Assembly (NCBI RefSeq): GCF_964204645.1
Contig: NC_134030.1
Span: 18,915,110 to 18,979,109 of the forward strand
Origin: Tubulanus polymorphus
Taxonomy: Eukaryota; Nemertea; Palaeonemertea; Tubulaniformes; Tubulanidae
Length of the DNA: 64,000 nt
Reading direction: 5' to 3'
In this document: in pieces, positions 33,434 to 43,809 of the stretch
Layout: each line of letters starts with the position of its first letter
Numbering within the stretch: the stretch's first letter is position 1
Position numbers and translations under genes: made by a program
The notes under the pieces: model-generated
Databases searched by the model: none
The model's input: only the letters and a program-made list of their open reading frames with translations
What the model was told of the DNA's origin: nothing

Positions 33434-36400
33434 CTAACTCTCAATTTCCATCGTGAAATTATCAATCAAACAATCCTTAACGATCATCACCGTATAGAGT
33501 GTATCGGTCAATCTAGGAACATCTTTGGATGAAAAGGCTTTCTCCGACTTAACATCAACTTCAGCCGTAGTTTCATTTACGTTGGTCCCATTAACCTGTA
33601 CGTAGCCGTTCGTACATCTAAACGATACCCAATTTTCAAATTTCTTGACGTTGAAGTAGTATGCGAGCATCTTTCCAAGTTGTACATTTAGACAAACAGC
33701 GACGTGCTGCGTGACGTATATTTGTGCCAAGTAAGTCTCCTTCGTGAAAACAGTCACCCTCCCAACCGTTCCGCGAATGAAAAACGATATCGAAAAGCTT
33801 TTCAACGCAGCGATTTCATCTTTGGTGTCGCCGAAATGCAATAAAACCTTGTTGATCTGCGTTGACACTGTTTGGCTGGTATCGATGCCTTCGGCTATCA
33901 GAAGACTAGTCGGCAGTGCGCTGTAATTGCTGGCCGTCATATTGGCTCCCTCGCCGAACACGATTCCGCGTTCGGCGTTCACGTTTTCAAAATCGAAGAA
34001 ATAACGCAGGTGGCGTGACGTAGCTTCGGTTCCTAAAATAATAAGGTCAGATTAAACATACGAAATAACGATAATGATACTAGACCTATCGAGGATGTCT
34101 CTTGCAGAAAATGGTGTTCACCAGGGGCCAGTTGCACAGTCGTGACTTAAGTCCAAAGGTGGTCTTAAATCTTAAGAATGGTCTTAAGTTGTTAGATAAG
34201 CTATAGAACTAAGTTGGTCTTAGACTGGTCTTAAGTCTAAGCCATGACTATGCAACCGGCCCCTGGGGCCAGTTGCTCAAAAGTTGGTTACAGTTAACCA
34301 GTGGATAGTTGACATAGTGGAAATTTAAATATCATTGTTGCTATGGTATTTATCCGCCGGTTATCTTTTACCAACTTTTGAGCAACTTACTGGTGTTTGT
34401 TGTTCGCAATATGGCAACACAACTGCGGCAATACTGGATTTTTACTCCGGATAAGTGATGATCCGCCAGGTGTCGTTAGTGTGAAATAGGACATGAAGTG
34501 CTGTGGCAATAGAGGAATCCACTTTTGTCTAGTGAGGTCCCAGCAAGTTTTGATATCGTACATACAGTAGAACTAACTTAATTCAGATGACAAAAACTCT
34601 GCCCAGATTTGTCCGAATTATGAATTACCAGTTTTCATGGATTCAGGTTAAAACAATTCTTCTGAATTGAATGAAAATTCGGATGAAGAAATCCGAATTA
34701 AAGGAGTTTTACTGTATAAGCACTTCAACCACTAGCAAAAGAGGAGTCAACTGGTAAGTGAGGATCCACCAGGTGTCGTTAGTATGCAGTAGGACATCGA
34801 CAACTACTATGGTGATGATTATAATTGTGTGGCAGGTGTTGAGGATCCACCAGGCGTCGCTGGTAGTTGCTCTAGATTCAAAAAAATCGAATAAACAAAC
34901 AATTCGACTAAATCAATCATCAATGATAACTCGACCAAACACCGAGTGGAAAGCAAGTAATTGTCGGGCTTATAATTGGGTCGCTGTTATGGTCTGAGAG
35001 TTTAGGCCCTGCCGGTACTGTACCAGAGTACATTATTGGAAACACGGTTAGTAAAAATACATTTCAATCATACGTTTTTCGAGACATAATATCCGACCTG
35101 ACACGTACCAGTTTTCGCTGTCTTCTTTTTGCCGCTCGAACTTTTTACCTGAAACAATATTTTGAAAACACGAAGGACATTCAAGACGAAACAATCTGGT
35201 TTAAATGACGGTTTCTGCAGTGAACTGTTGAAACATCGTAGCGTGGATAAATTTGAAAATTTTTCAATTCGTAATGTTTTTAGTTGCAGGAATCTATGTC
35301 GTCACGTGCAAAAGCCTCTACAGTAATCGCAATGAGCTTTTTGACACGGAGATATACCTGGGGCCGGTTTTATAGACTGGTATCAACTTAAACCCGTGGG
35401 CTAGCCCTATTCATTTTCAAGTAAATATCGGTTCTCGACACAATCTATGTCCTTTGCAAAACACACATTATAATCTAAATTCACAGTTTACTCATTGCTA
35501 ACACGAATGGAAAACTTTTTGAACAGCCTGACTACATTATACGAGGCGGTTTTGTGTCTGCGGGCTAAATTAGGTGTTCTTGAAAAAAAATGTAGCCAGA
35601 CATATCTAATAAGTAGATATATTTTTCAGTCGAAGGCCCTGTCGGCTGATAAATATACTCAGCAAACGATATAGAATGTTTTATAGTAAGTAAACACTCA
35701 TTTCCTCTACTACGCCTTCGTCTTTCCGACACGGGGTATTTATGTTATACATGTTATTTTTGATGTTGTTAGGAACTCTAGTCATGATGCCCAAGAGAGC
35801 GACAAATCGTAGAATATGCAGATATCAACTATTTATTGTACGCTGATTAAAAAACCGACTAGGATCAACTACATTTCTACCCTCAATCCACTGAGCGCCA
35901 CAGTGACTCAGGGCACTTTGCAGGTTTCTAAGCACGCACACCGCTGGGCACCGCACAGCCTATGAATAGCGGTTTTGAGGTCTTTTTTTCAAATCCCAAT
36001 AACGGGGGAGAGTGACGAGAAAATAACCATCGACCAAGAAAGTCTCTCGCCACAAGGATTCAAACCACGAACCGTTGAATAGGCGAGCCCAGTGTCCGGT
36101 GGCGGCCTAGAAAACAAATTTCGTTCACCCGTAAATCAACTATCCGTGGAATCTGAACCGTATACTGCGAGGGGAAGTAAATTTCATACCTTTTCGATGG
36201 ATTTGCTCATTCGACAAGTGAGAACAAATCTACCGGTAGGTAAACACGAACAGCTTCGGCAAAAAACAGTGAAATAGATACCCACGCACTACTACTAAAT
36301 GAATCTAATGTTTATTTTGTTTCATCGGGGGACCCTGAAAATCTAGTCCAACATTAATGGGGAACCCGTAAAACCAGCTATCCCACCAGATGGCGTGACA

Positions 36401-37478
36401 AGCCGAAGGTCGTCCGATGTCAAAATTAATTCATCAGTTACAATGAACTTTGGACTGAATTTTGAGACTCCCGAATCCATATCACAGTACCCATCAAGTA
36501 TACAATTACTTTCATCGTTCTACTCGATATCGGTAAAGCCGGGCGTAGGTCGGCCTTGCGACGGCTTGTGACTCGCTACTGCGACGCGACTTACTGCGAC
36601 CGCCAGCGACGATCGCGTAGCAACGACCAACCGACCTACGCTACCTTGCGACTGCCAGCGAAGGGTTGCGACTGCCAGCGACGCCAGTCGCAATGAGTCG
36701 CACATGTTCTACTTTCCGCGACGCGACGCGACCATCGCAACCGATCTACGCGCTCTTGCGACTGGCAGCAACTAGTCGCACACAGTCGCTGACAATCGCG
36801 TCGCAACCGACTTGTGCAGCCACTTGTGACGCAACGCGACGATCGCGTCGCATCGCAAGGTCGACCTACGCCCGCCTTTAAATATCATGAATAGTTGACT
36901 CAATTAAGATAAAAGTTCATTTAGATTTAATTGAAATGTAGAAGAAATCGAACGCGGACGACCAACTATCTACTAGCGCACCTGGCGGATCCTCGCCTGC
37001 CATACGTGGAATCCTCGATTGCCACAGTAGCACTGTGGGTACCCCTTGGAAAATGAACCGCTTAACCTACAACAGCGTGTGCGTATCGTTGAAGCATCTT
37101 AAATATACAGCAAAATATAAATGTTAACTTTACCTGGTAGTACTTTGTTGGGTCATCCTTTTTGCTGGTAGTACATGCGTCGCTGATATCAACGTCAAAC
37201 AGACGGCAATTTCTTTTTTCGGTGACGGACATGACCGAACATTTCTCGTGATTCGTACACTCGATTCCGCATTCGATAACGCCGCGAATTTGACTATTTC
37301 GGATAGAAACGGTCGCCGACCAGCTTCGGAAATTCGTCACGCTGCGACGGTCGTCGTTCGTGGAACATTTTTGGAGTCGAGCGAATTTGTGAAAACGATT
37401 CCCATCTAAAGCCTCAGCGATAACAATATAGTAGACGATAAGTAAAATTCTAAAATTCGAATTCCTTCTCGCCCCCAT
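33434..37478 (-). CDS. secreted PAN/Apple-like protein with novel C-terminal domain, paralogue B
   Basis: Predicted 327-aa secreted protein in three exons: 37134-37478, 35109-35148 and 33434-34032, phases 0 and 1, GT/AG borders. The ATG at 37478 is chosen because it gives a signal peptide (residues ~9-24) aligning with paralogue A; an upstream in-frame ATG at 37586 would add a tail not matched there. Residues 38-102 hold six cysteines (C38, C70, C74, C80, C91, C102), with ECGIEC and C-x10-C spacing typical of PAN/Apple folds, which bind proteins or glycans. A 40-nt exon encodes a basic linker (KSSSGKKKTAKT). Residues ~130-327 are an unrecognised beta-rich domain beginning YFFDFENV and ending IDNFTMEIES; a LamG/ConA-like jelly roll is possible but unproven. 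It is a tandem paralogue of the gene at 39307-42493. The function is unknown. Confidence 0.8.
34121..34266. mobile_element. inverted-repeat MITE (CCAGGGGCCAGTTGCACAGTC ends)
   Basis: The left end CCAGGGGCCAGTTGCACAG is mirrored by the right end 'tatgcaaccggcccctgg'. The interior is a near-palindrome of 'ggtcttaa' and 'ttaagacc' words. It lies in intron 2 of PAN paralogue B. Other copies are at 41956-42099 and, degenerate, at 23318-23461. A second palindromic element with 'gttgctcaaaagttggt' ends (about 34267-34395) follows directly. Confidence 0.7.
34430..34870 (+). repeat. 'GGATCCACCAGGTGTCACTAG' minisatellite in intron 2, interrupted by a MITE
   Basis: Three or more diverged units with 'gatccgccaggtgtcgttag', 'taggacatgaa' and 'aatagagga', same family as 29170-29480. 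The array is interrupted by the 150-bp mariner-type MITE at 34565-34714. Confidence 0.6.
34565..34714. mobile_element. Tc1/mariner (pogo/Tigger-like) MITE
   Basis: 150 bp with TIRs CAGTAGAACTAACTTAATTC and, at the right, 'gaattaaaggagttttactg', flanked by TA on both sides (34563-34564 and 34715-34716). CAGTARAACTCC-type ends with TA duplication are typical of pogo/Tigger elements. No transposase. Confidence 0.65.
36537..36878. mobile_element. PIF/Harbinger-like MITE rich in 'cgacgcgac' words
   Basis: The left end AGCCGGGCGTAGGTCGGCCT is mirrored by 'aaggtcgacctacgcccgcctt' split by one shift, flanked by TAA at 36534-36536 and TAA at 36879-36881. The interior is made of 'ttgcgactgccagcgac' and 'gcgacgcgac' subrepeats. 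A three-base TAA target supports PIF/Harbinger. It lies in intron 1 of PAN paralogue B. Confidence 0.6.
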
Positions 37479-38009
37479 CGCAGCGAATTGCTCAGTCGAA
37501 TGTGCGACAAAGAAACAAGGTGAGCTAAAGACACGCCAGTTAAATCTTCCCAGACTGAATATATCGATCATATGGTCGTCATACATGAATTCTGAAAAAC
37601 AAAGAGCGCTTGGGGAAACCGCCTCTTTGACAAATTCGTCTTCAAAAGAACTGTTCTGCGCATAAACAAAACAAATGTTTTGATACTAACTACTGCACGT
37701 ACGACTAGTGGCGATTCTACGTGTATACGTGTGGAATGAACTACGAACGCCAGACAGAAGACATTTTATCAGCCCCATTTCAAAAAGTAATCGTTCATAC
37801 TTCATATATGTTCAGAACTTCGCTGCAGATATTTTCGATTGAAAATAAAATACGAATACCAGACAAACATTTTTAGCACATTTTCAAAACCTGATCGACC
37901 ACATGTGTTTAGAACTGCGCCTGAAACATTATGATTGAAAAAGAACTTCTGCTCAGTCAAAAGTCATAGGACATTTTTTCTGCACAATTAAGAAAAATAA
38001 AATAATAAT

Positions 38010-38186
38010 AATAATATAACACAATACCCGTGTATGATGATGATAACGAGTGAAATCCCACAATAAATTCAGCCAAAACGTAAAACTTGAATAGAAGAGT
38101 ACATACATGTATATTTGCGCAACGTTTCGGCTTAAGACTGTTAGCCATCATTAGCAGGCGTACTGATGATGGCTAACAGTCTAAAC
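38010..38186. mobile_element. Penelope-like terminal fragment
   Basis: Contains 'cccgtgtatgatgatgataacgag' in two parts, 'gaaatcccacaata', 'caacgtttcggctt' and a hairpin at 38136-38182 whose right arm reads 'gatgatggctaacagtct'. These blocks are in the same order as in the elements at 42725-42994 and 62978-63230. It is truncated on the right and no target duplication was identified. Confidence 0.5.
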
Positions 38187-38468
38187 ATGCACCCAGTTTA
38201 AAGGTGGACTATAGGTTCACTATATACACAAACTAGATACCGTGGAATATCATTCGGTTTGATTGGTTATAAACAGACAGCAATCCGGAGTCGTTTAAAC
38301 CAAAGGATGCCTTTCAATCACCAGCATGAGTCAACGGTGATTGGTAACAGAAGTGTGGCACCTCGTGATTAAATGCGAAATTTCAGTCAATTCAGTAGCA
38401 GTTATGTTTACAATGAAAGTAATTCTTGAATCGAATTATTAAGTGTTCAAGGTAGTATAAACTGGGAT

Positions 38469-38737
38469 CACGATGGGTAGAACACTATATCCGCGTTGAC
38501 GCGATGTAGAGAGAATCCCACAATGATAATAAAAAGTCCGAAAATGAAACTTCGAGATAGTAGTTTATTTCAACGTTTCGACTATATCCTAATAGTCATC
38601 TTCAGGAATAGAAAATTTGTGTAGTTTCTCATTATACCTGAAGATGACTATTAGGATATAGTCGAAACGTTGAAATAAACTACTATCTCGAAGTTTCATT
38701 TTCGGACTTTTTATTATCATTGTGGGATTCTCTCCTC
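38469..38737. mobile_element. Penelope-like foldback element with 12-bp target duplication
   Basis: Two nearly perfect arms of about 95 bp run from GAGAGAATCCCACAATGATA inwards to 'gtcatcttcagg' and back out from 'cctgaagatgactattagg', with a ~30-bp spacer. The left side has a further ~40-bp unpaired tail. The whole is flanked by the perfect 12-bp direct repeat ATAAACTGGGAT at 38457-38468 and 38738-38749. A terminal repeat with a truncated inverted copy and a long variable target duplication is characteristic of Penelope-like retroelements. No reverse transcriptase is present. Confidence 0.75.
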
Positions 38738-39306
38738 ATAAACTGGGATAATGAGAATGCAGAAGTTTGAGGCATTTTAGGCCGCGTAAGATCAAGTGCC
38801 ACGCGTTTAGATGGCGCCAATGATATCTTCAATATTTTCATTAAACGGGAATCGCTCGAGTCATGAACGTGTAAATGTTCCTTTTCATTATTCGTAAATC
38901 GTATTTCTGATACATATGTTTTTTGTTTTTGTTTTTTTTTTTACTTCTCCTTTTCAACTTGTCTCTCTTGTCTGTAGTTCTGTGATTGTTATGTGTTCAC
39001 TTTATTGTTGTATATCTGATGTTGTAATGTTTCGACAAGGGTCAATAAAGTTTGAATTGAATTGATAACACAACACGTAACATAGTTACGGAGCATAGTT
39101 ACGTCATGAAATCAATATGATTTCTTTCAAAGAAAGGGATGGCACGGGAGACAGAAAATGATTCAACATTAAGCTGAGTTGAACGGATTTTCGAGTTAAA
39201 AGTCTAGAGTATATTGCATTGAGTATCATTTATATGCGAGGGGTACTAAATAACGACTTAGAATTTGGTACTGAAGTTCTCGACAGTTCTTCGCTTTGTG
39301 ATTCCA

Positions 39307-42300
39307 CTAATTCCAAATTTCCATCGTGAAATTATCAATCACACATCCCCTGTAAACCGTCACCGAGTACAATGTGTCGTCCGATTTAGGCATGTATTTC
39401 GACGAACTATCTTCCCCCGAAAGATTTGCCGACATTTTTATCGAATCGTCCCCGTTGATTTGTACTTCTCCGTTCGTGTATCTAAACGATACCCATTTGG
39501 ACTCGTCGAATAGCTTCTGGTCGAACTTGTATGCCTGTAATTTGCTTAATCGTCCACTAAGAAAACCGACGTAACCTTCCTCGACTTCTATTTTCGCCAA
39601 GTAATTCTCTTCCGTGAATATACACACGGTGCCACATTCTCCGCGAACGAAAAGCGACATCGAGTAGTTTTCAAACGACGAGATTTCGTCTTTCAAGTCG
39701 CCGAAATTCAAAGTCAAAACGGGATCCCGCGCTGACACTGTTTGGCTGCTATCGATGCCTTGGACTATCGAAAAACTTGGTTGGCCGCTGTATTTGCTGG
39801 CCGTCATATTGGCTCCCTCGCCGAGTACGATTCCGCGTTCGATGTCCACATTTTCAAAATCGAAGAAATATCGGTATCGGCGCGGTGGTGTGGCGGTGCC
39901 TGAAATATTGCGAGAAAAAAATATTATAATACTTTATCATACGATTTTGATAGAATAGCAAAAATGGCAAGTGGGGATCCAATAGATGTCACTAGTGCAC
40001 GGTATGAAGTCAACTAACGCAGCAATTTGGGATTGCTCTTGTGGTAAACGACAAGAGCTAACGCGCTGATGTGCAGTAGGGTATATTCTATTGCGACGAT
40101 AGATTCTAAGGCTAGTAACAAGTCAGGATTCCCTAGGTGTCGCTATTATGTAGTAGGCTACTGCGACAATAGAGAATTCCCTTTGGCGCATGTGAGCATC
40201 CGGCGTTTATAGAAATCATCTACGTAATTACAAACATGTGTGTTTTGTACAAAATACATGACGTGATAAACTTACTATTTACTGGTTTCTCCTTGAGATG
40301 TTTCGAATTTCTTACCTGGAACGAGATTTTTCGAACGATTTTTTGAGAAGATTTACATCAATTCAAGTTAAGATCATTCTTGGGCCGATGACGGGGATTT
40401 GGAGAACAGTCACAGCGTTGGTTGCATCAGAGTTTTCAGTTCAGAGGTTTTTGTTTCCTAAAGCCCGCCGCACATGGCACCGAAAATCATTTTCTTTTTC
40501 GTAAAAAAACGTTTTCGATGCGATTTCTATGGTTGTGCGTTGGAGGCAAAACACAAAACGGCGAACGGAAAAACGTTTTTCACGAAACAACCGCTGCTTA
40601 ATTTGCGGAAAATCGTTTGCGAAAATTGTGTCGTATGGTGATCGTTTAGAGAAGGTTTTGATTGAACAGTTTCATAAAGTCTATAAACACCTTTCAGTCA
40701 TGAAATTTCTTGACAACGCCAAATTAATTTGCAAACGCAAATAAAAATTGTTGATAGGAATAACACTAGATGTCTGTAAAATCCCCTGGATACGGTTCCA
40801 CGGATGTTATTTAGATTTTAACTATCATTTGAAATAGTTTCCAATAATTTCCAATATGCTCAACAACTGAATCATAGGTATAACTTAAGTAAAAAAAGAA
40901 ATGTAGACCTGAAAGATTTATTCTTTTTTGTCGTTGCTTTTGTCGTTATGATCGGCTTGCCCGCCCCTAGTACTGGTGGAGAAACGACATAGACGCCATC
41001 TAGAATACATCTTAGACGATGACTCGTGTGGTTTCTATTGAAAAAGGAAAATGCGCCCTCCAAGCACGATTCTTTAATGTTTATTTTTTTTTCTCCAAAG
41101 TTTCACCACTGGCAGTGTCGAAAAACTTATCATTCTACGAGGCCACCCGGTTTGTTTAATGTTATATCTGCAGGATAAATTATCTGGGCTTAAGCGATCT
41201 GTTGTAGCTCGCGATGACCCTTCAGCAAATAAATATTCAGTACAAGATAAAAAAATGTATTCTATTGAATAAACATTCGGTTCGTCTCCTAAAACTGTCG
41301 ACTGTTTCAGGGGCATTTCAGTCATACAATTAGTGTTTATAGCAGTTGCCGGAAGACATCAAACTAAAGAAGACGCTCGATTTTAGATTTCTTTTAATTT
41401 GTAAATAGTGGGTTTTTATCTTATCATCTGTTCGCCACGTTTGAGTGTGGTTATCGTACCAAGACGCAGATACATTAATTATTGCTCGTCGATGAGATGT
41501 TGACGAGGGCCCCGGGTCATAAGCATGCATACTCCCAGCCCGCTGAGTGCCATGCAAGGCCCACTGATTGGCACACTCGTTCGCGGCCATCAGAATACGA
41601 ATCTATGAACTCTGGATTGGCAAGCCCAGCGATGGCCGGTGGCATCGAAGAATTGGCCCATTTGCAAATCAATTTTCATTTCAGCAAAACATATACCATA
41701 CGTTCAGTGAGAAAATCAATCTTGTGCGTATCTTTTCGAGAAGTTCTTTGATAATTTTCGGATTCGAGAGCCTATCAATGACTTTTTAAACTTGAATTGA
41801 AAACCTATTTTAACTACGCATAATTGAGTGTGCTTGCGGACGTTGAGAGCGGCTAACAATTTTTTCTTAATTCAACAACTCAATGAAATTCACAAGGGAC
41901 GACTTTTTAAACTGGAAATAGATTATAGTTGGTTGCATTACTCTTCCATTTTCTCCTGGGGACAGTTGCACAGTCGTGACTTTAGTCCAAAAGTGGTCTT
42001 AAATTTTAAGACTGGTCTTAAGTTGTTAGATTGACCGTAGAACTAAGTTGGTCTTAGACTGGTCTTAAGTCTAAGCCAGCACTAAGCAACCGGCCCTGTG
42101 TTCTACCAGGGCCTACTGCATAACCGAATAGAATGTTAACATTACCTGGTAGTACTTAGCTGTGTCATCCTCGTTGCTGGTAGCACACGCGTCGCTTGTA
42201 TCAACGTCAAACAGACGGCAATTTCTTTTTCCAGTGACGGACATGACCGAACATTTCTCGTGATTCGTACACTCGATTCCGCATTCGATAACGCCGCGAA

Positions 42301-42493
42301 CTTGTCTATTTCGGATCGAAACGGTCGCCGGCCAGCTTCGGAAATTCGTCACGCTGCGACGGTCGTCGTTCGTAGAACATTTTGGCAGTCGAGCGAATTT
42401 TCCAAAACGATTTCCATTAAAAGCCTCAGCGATGACGAGACAGTAGACAACAAGTACGACGATATTGTACTTCGATTTGTTTGTCGGCTCCAT
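39307..42493 (-). CDS. secreted PAN/Apple-like protein with novel C-terminal domain, paralogue A
   Basis: Predicted 326-aa secreted protein in three exons: 42146-42493, 40276-40315 and 39307-39899, with phases identical to paralogue B. Residues 1-25 are a signal peptide. The PAN/Apple-like region has cysteines 39, 71, 75, 81, 92 and 103. The 40-nt linker exon encodes RNSKHLKEKPVN, different in sequence from B but the same length. The C-terminal ~195 residues begin YFFDFENVD, contain GEGANMTAS and a W-V-S-F-R-Y-T-N-G motif, and end VIDNFTMEIWN. Exon 1 is far more similar between A and B than the C-terminal exon, and GEGANMTAS plus the terminal IDNFTMEI are fixed in both. The closely similar exon 1 suggests gene conversion or strong constraint. 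The role is unknown; a secreted recognition or matrix protein is inference. Confidence 0.8.
39960..40215 (+). repeat. 'GGATCCACCAGGTGTCACTAG' minisatellite in intron 2
   Basis: Diverged units with 'ggcaagtggggatcc', 'gatgtcactagtgcac', 'gcagtaggg' and 'gcgacaatagag', same family as 29170-29480. It occupies the same intron of paralogue A as the array at 34430-34870 does in paralogue B. Confidence 0.55.
41956..42099. mobile_element. inverted-repeat MITE, second good copy
   Basis: Starts 'ctggggacagttgcacagtc' and ends 'agcaaccggccctg', same family as 34121-34266 with a matching palindromic interior. It ends about 47 bp from exon 1 of PAN paralogue A, inside intron 1. Confidence 0.7.
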
Positions 42494-42711
42494 CGCTCTG
42501 AAATTCTAGTCGAAAGTGCGCGGAACGAGGTGTGACACTCGAGAACAACACGAGATGAAACGTTCCCTCCAGTCCGTACATTTCCTCTTAGATAACGTGA
42601 TGAATAAAACAAACGCCGCCTGCGGAAACACATTCTACAGTTTATAAAAAATACTTGTCCTCGGTGATCCTTTTTTTTTAACCATCGACAAATTTATTAT
42701 GAACATAAAAG
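42494..42711. promoter_or_regulatory. 5' flank of PAN paralogue A
   Basis: About 220 bp between the start codon and the target duplication of the Penelope-like element. The promoter should lie here or across that element. No specific site can be named. Confidence 0.3.
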
Positions 42712-42724
42712 ATTACGACATAGG

Positions 42725-42994
42725 TTAGACGAGAAGATACGCAATATCCGTGTATGATGATAACGAGAGAAATCCCACAATAACGAGGCCAAGACTGAAA
42801 CATTCTATATCAGAATGATTATATTTGAGGAGCGACGTTTCGGCTAACAACTGCCAGCCATCATCAGGCGTACTGGTGATGAGTACGCCTGATGATGGCT
42901 AACAGTTGTTAGCCGAAACGTCGCTCCTCAAATATAGTCATTGTGATATAGAATCTTTCAATCTTGGCTTCGTTATTGTGGGATTTCTCTCGTT
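42725..42994. mobile_element. Penelope-like foldback element with 13-bp target duplication
   Basis: The inverted arms (about 100 bp) contain 'gagagaaatcccacaataac', 'gaggagcgacgtttcggct' and 'ggctaacaactg'. The left tail 'ttagacgagaagatacgcaa' is unpaired. The flanks ATTACGACATAGG (42712-42724) and ATTACAACATAGG (42995-43007) are a 13-bp duplication with one change. The right half carries CTGATGA at 42889-42895, a stem GGCTAACA/TGTTAGCC and GAAAC at 42915-42919. That order resembles a hammerhead ribozyme core, with one extra base after CTGATGA. Confidence 0.75.
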
Positions 42995-43130
42995 ATTACA
43001 ACATAGGATGGACGACCACAAATCGTATGAAGACATTATATGTGGTCTCGAAACAAAAAGAAAACAATGTTACGTAAATATAGCGGTTAGATATCAGGCA
43101 TATTATGTATCATTATATTAGGTGCAAATA

Positions 43131-43362
43131 ATACTCGGCGATCCTGCGCACCCCTCCTACCTTGGCTTATGAAGCATCAGGCAAATGCGATACCACGCGT
43201 TAACAGAAACATTTCAATTATCGGGTTAGTCGTGCTAGAGTCGTGGTAGAGAATGTTTTCGGGCGAATAAAAGGGCGTTGGACAATCTCAATGAATCGCC
43301 TGGGCTCACATCTTGACTTATACGCTCCAACCGTCAAGCAGTGCGTCATCGATGACTTTTAA
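43131..43362 (+). pseudogene. PIF/Harbinger transposase C-terminal fragment (broken)
   Basis: Frame-by-frame translation gives GDPAHPSYLGL, then a stop and a frame change. From 43204 it reads FNYRVSRARVVVENVFGRI and KGRWT, ending at a TAA at 43360-43362. The GDPAYP...FNYRLSRAR.VVENAFG..KGRW signature belongs to the DDE domain of HARBI1/PIF-Harbinger transposases, which cut and paste DNA at TWA/3-bp targets. The rest of the gene and both ends are missing, so it is a dead remnant. It shows that the family providing transposase for the window's Harbinger-like MITEs existed in this genome. Confidence 0.8.
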
Positions 43363-43809
43363 CAGCAACGACAAGTATTTCTAATATGTTATTTCTATAG
43401 AAACAAGTAACTACGACTCTGTGTTGACATTATGTAGTTTATTCACACAGTGTGTCCCCCTCTACCCTTTACTTTCCATAGAGAAACGTCACATGATGTT
43501 TACTGAGCGAGATATAGTATACAGTATCGATATAAATAAAACACTGTTTTTAGGTTACACGTTACTTCTCTGGTGAGCAGTATTACCCTAGTAGATATGT
43601 GTAAATATGTCTAAATGACCGATATTGATACGATAGGAATATGATGAAATTTTGTTATGAAAATGTATTGTACATTCACCCGAACTGAATGATAAACAGA
43701 TACATGTTTTCGCGTACATAGAGTAGAATAAACGCAAATGATAAATTTTAACCTCAACCTCAATATCCTCAACCTCGTAACGTGCATCATGAATTTCGCA
43801 CTTTCTTCT

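Noticed and set aside
37479..37586. Upstream in-frame ATG for PAN paralogue B
   Set aside because: The extra 36 residues have no counterpart in paralogue A and would bury the signal peptide.
40455..40620. Another Harbinger-like MITE starting 'taaagcccgccgcacatgg'
   Set aside because: The left end looks right, but no inverted right end could be found.
40529..40744. 71-codon ORF with a C-x2-C word (CLICGKSF)
   Set aside because: It resembles the start of a zinc finger but has no His pair at the right distance and no repeats. Probably chance in intron 1 of PAN paralogue A.
41330..41590. 86-codon minus-strand ORF in intron 1 of PAN paralogue A
   Set aside because: No signal peptide, domain or paralogous counterpart in the matching intron of paralogue B.
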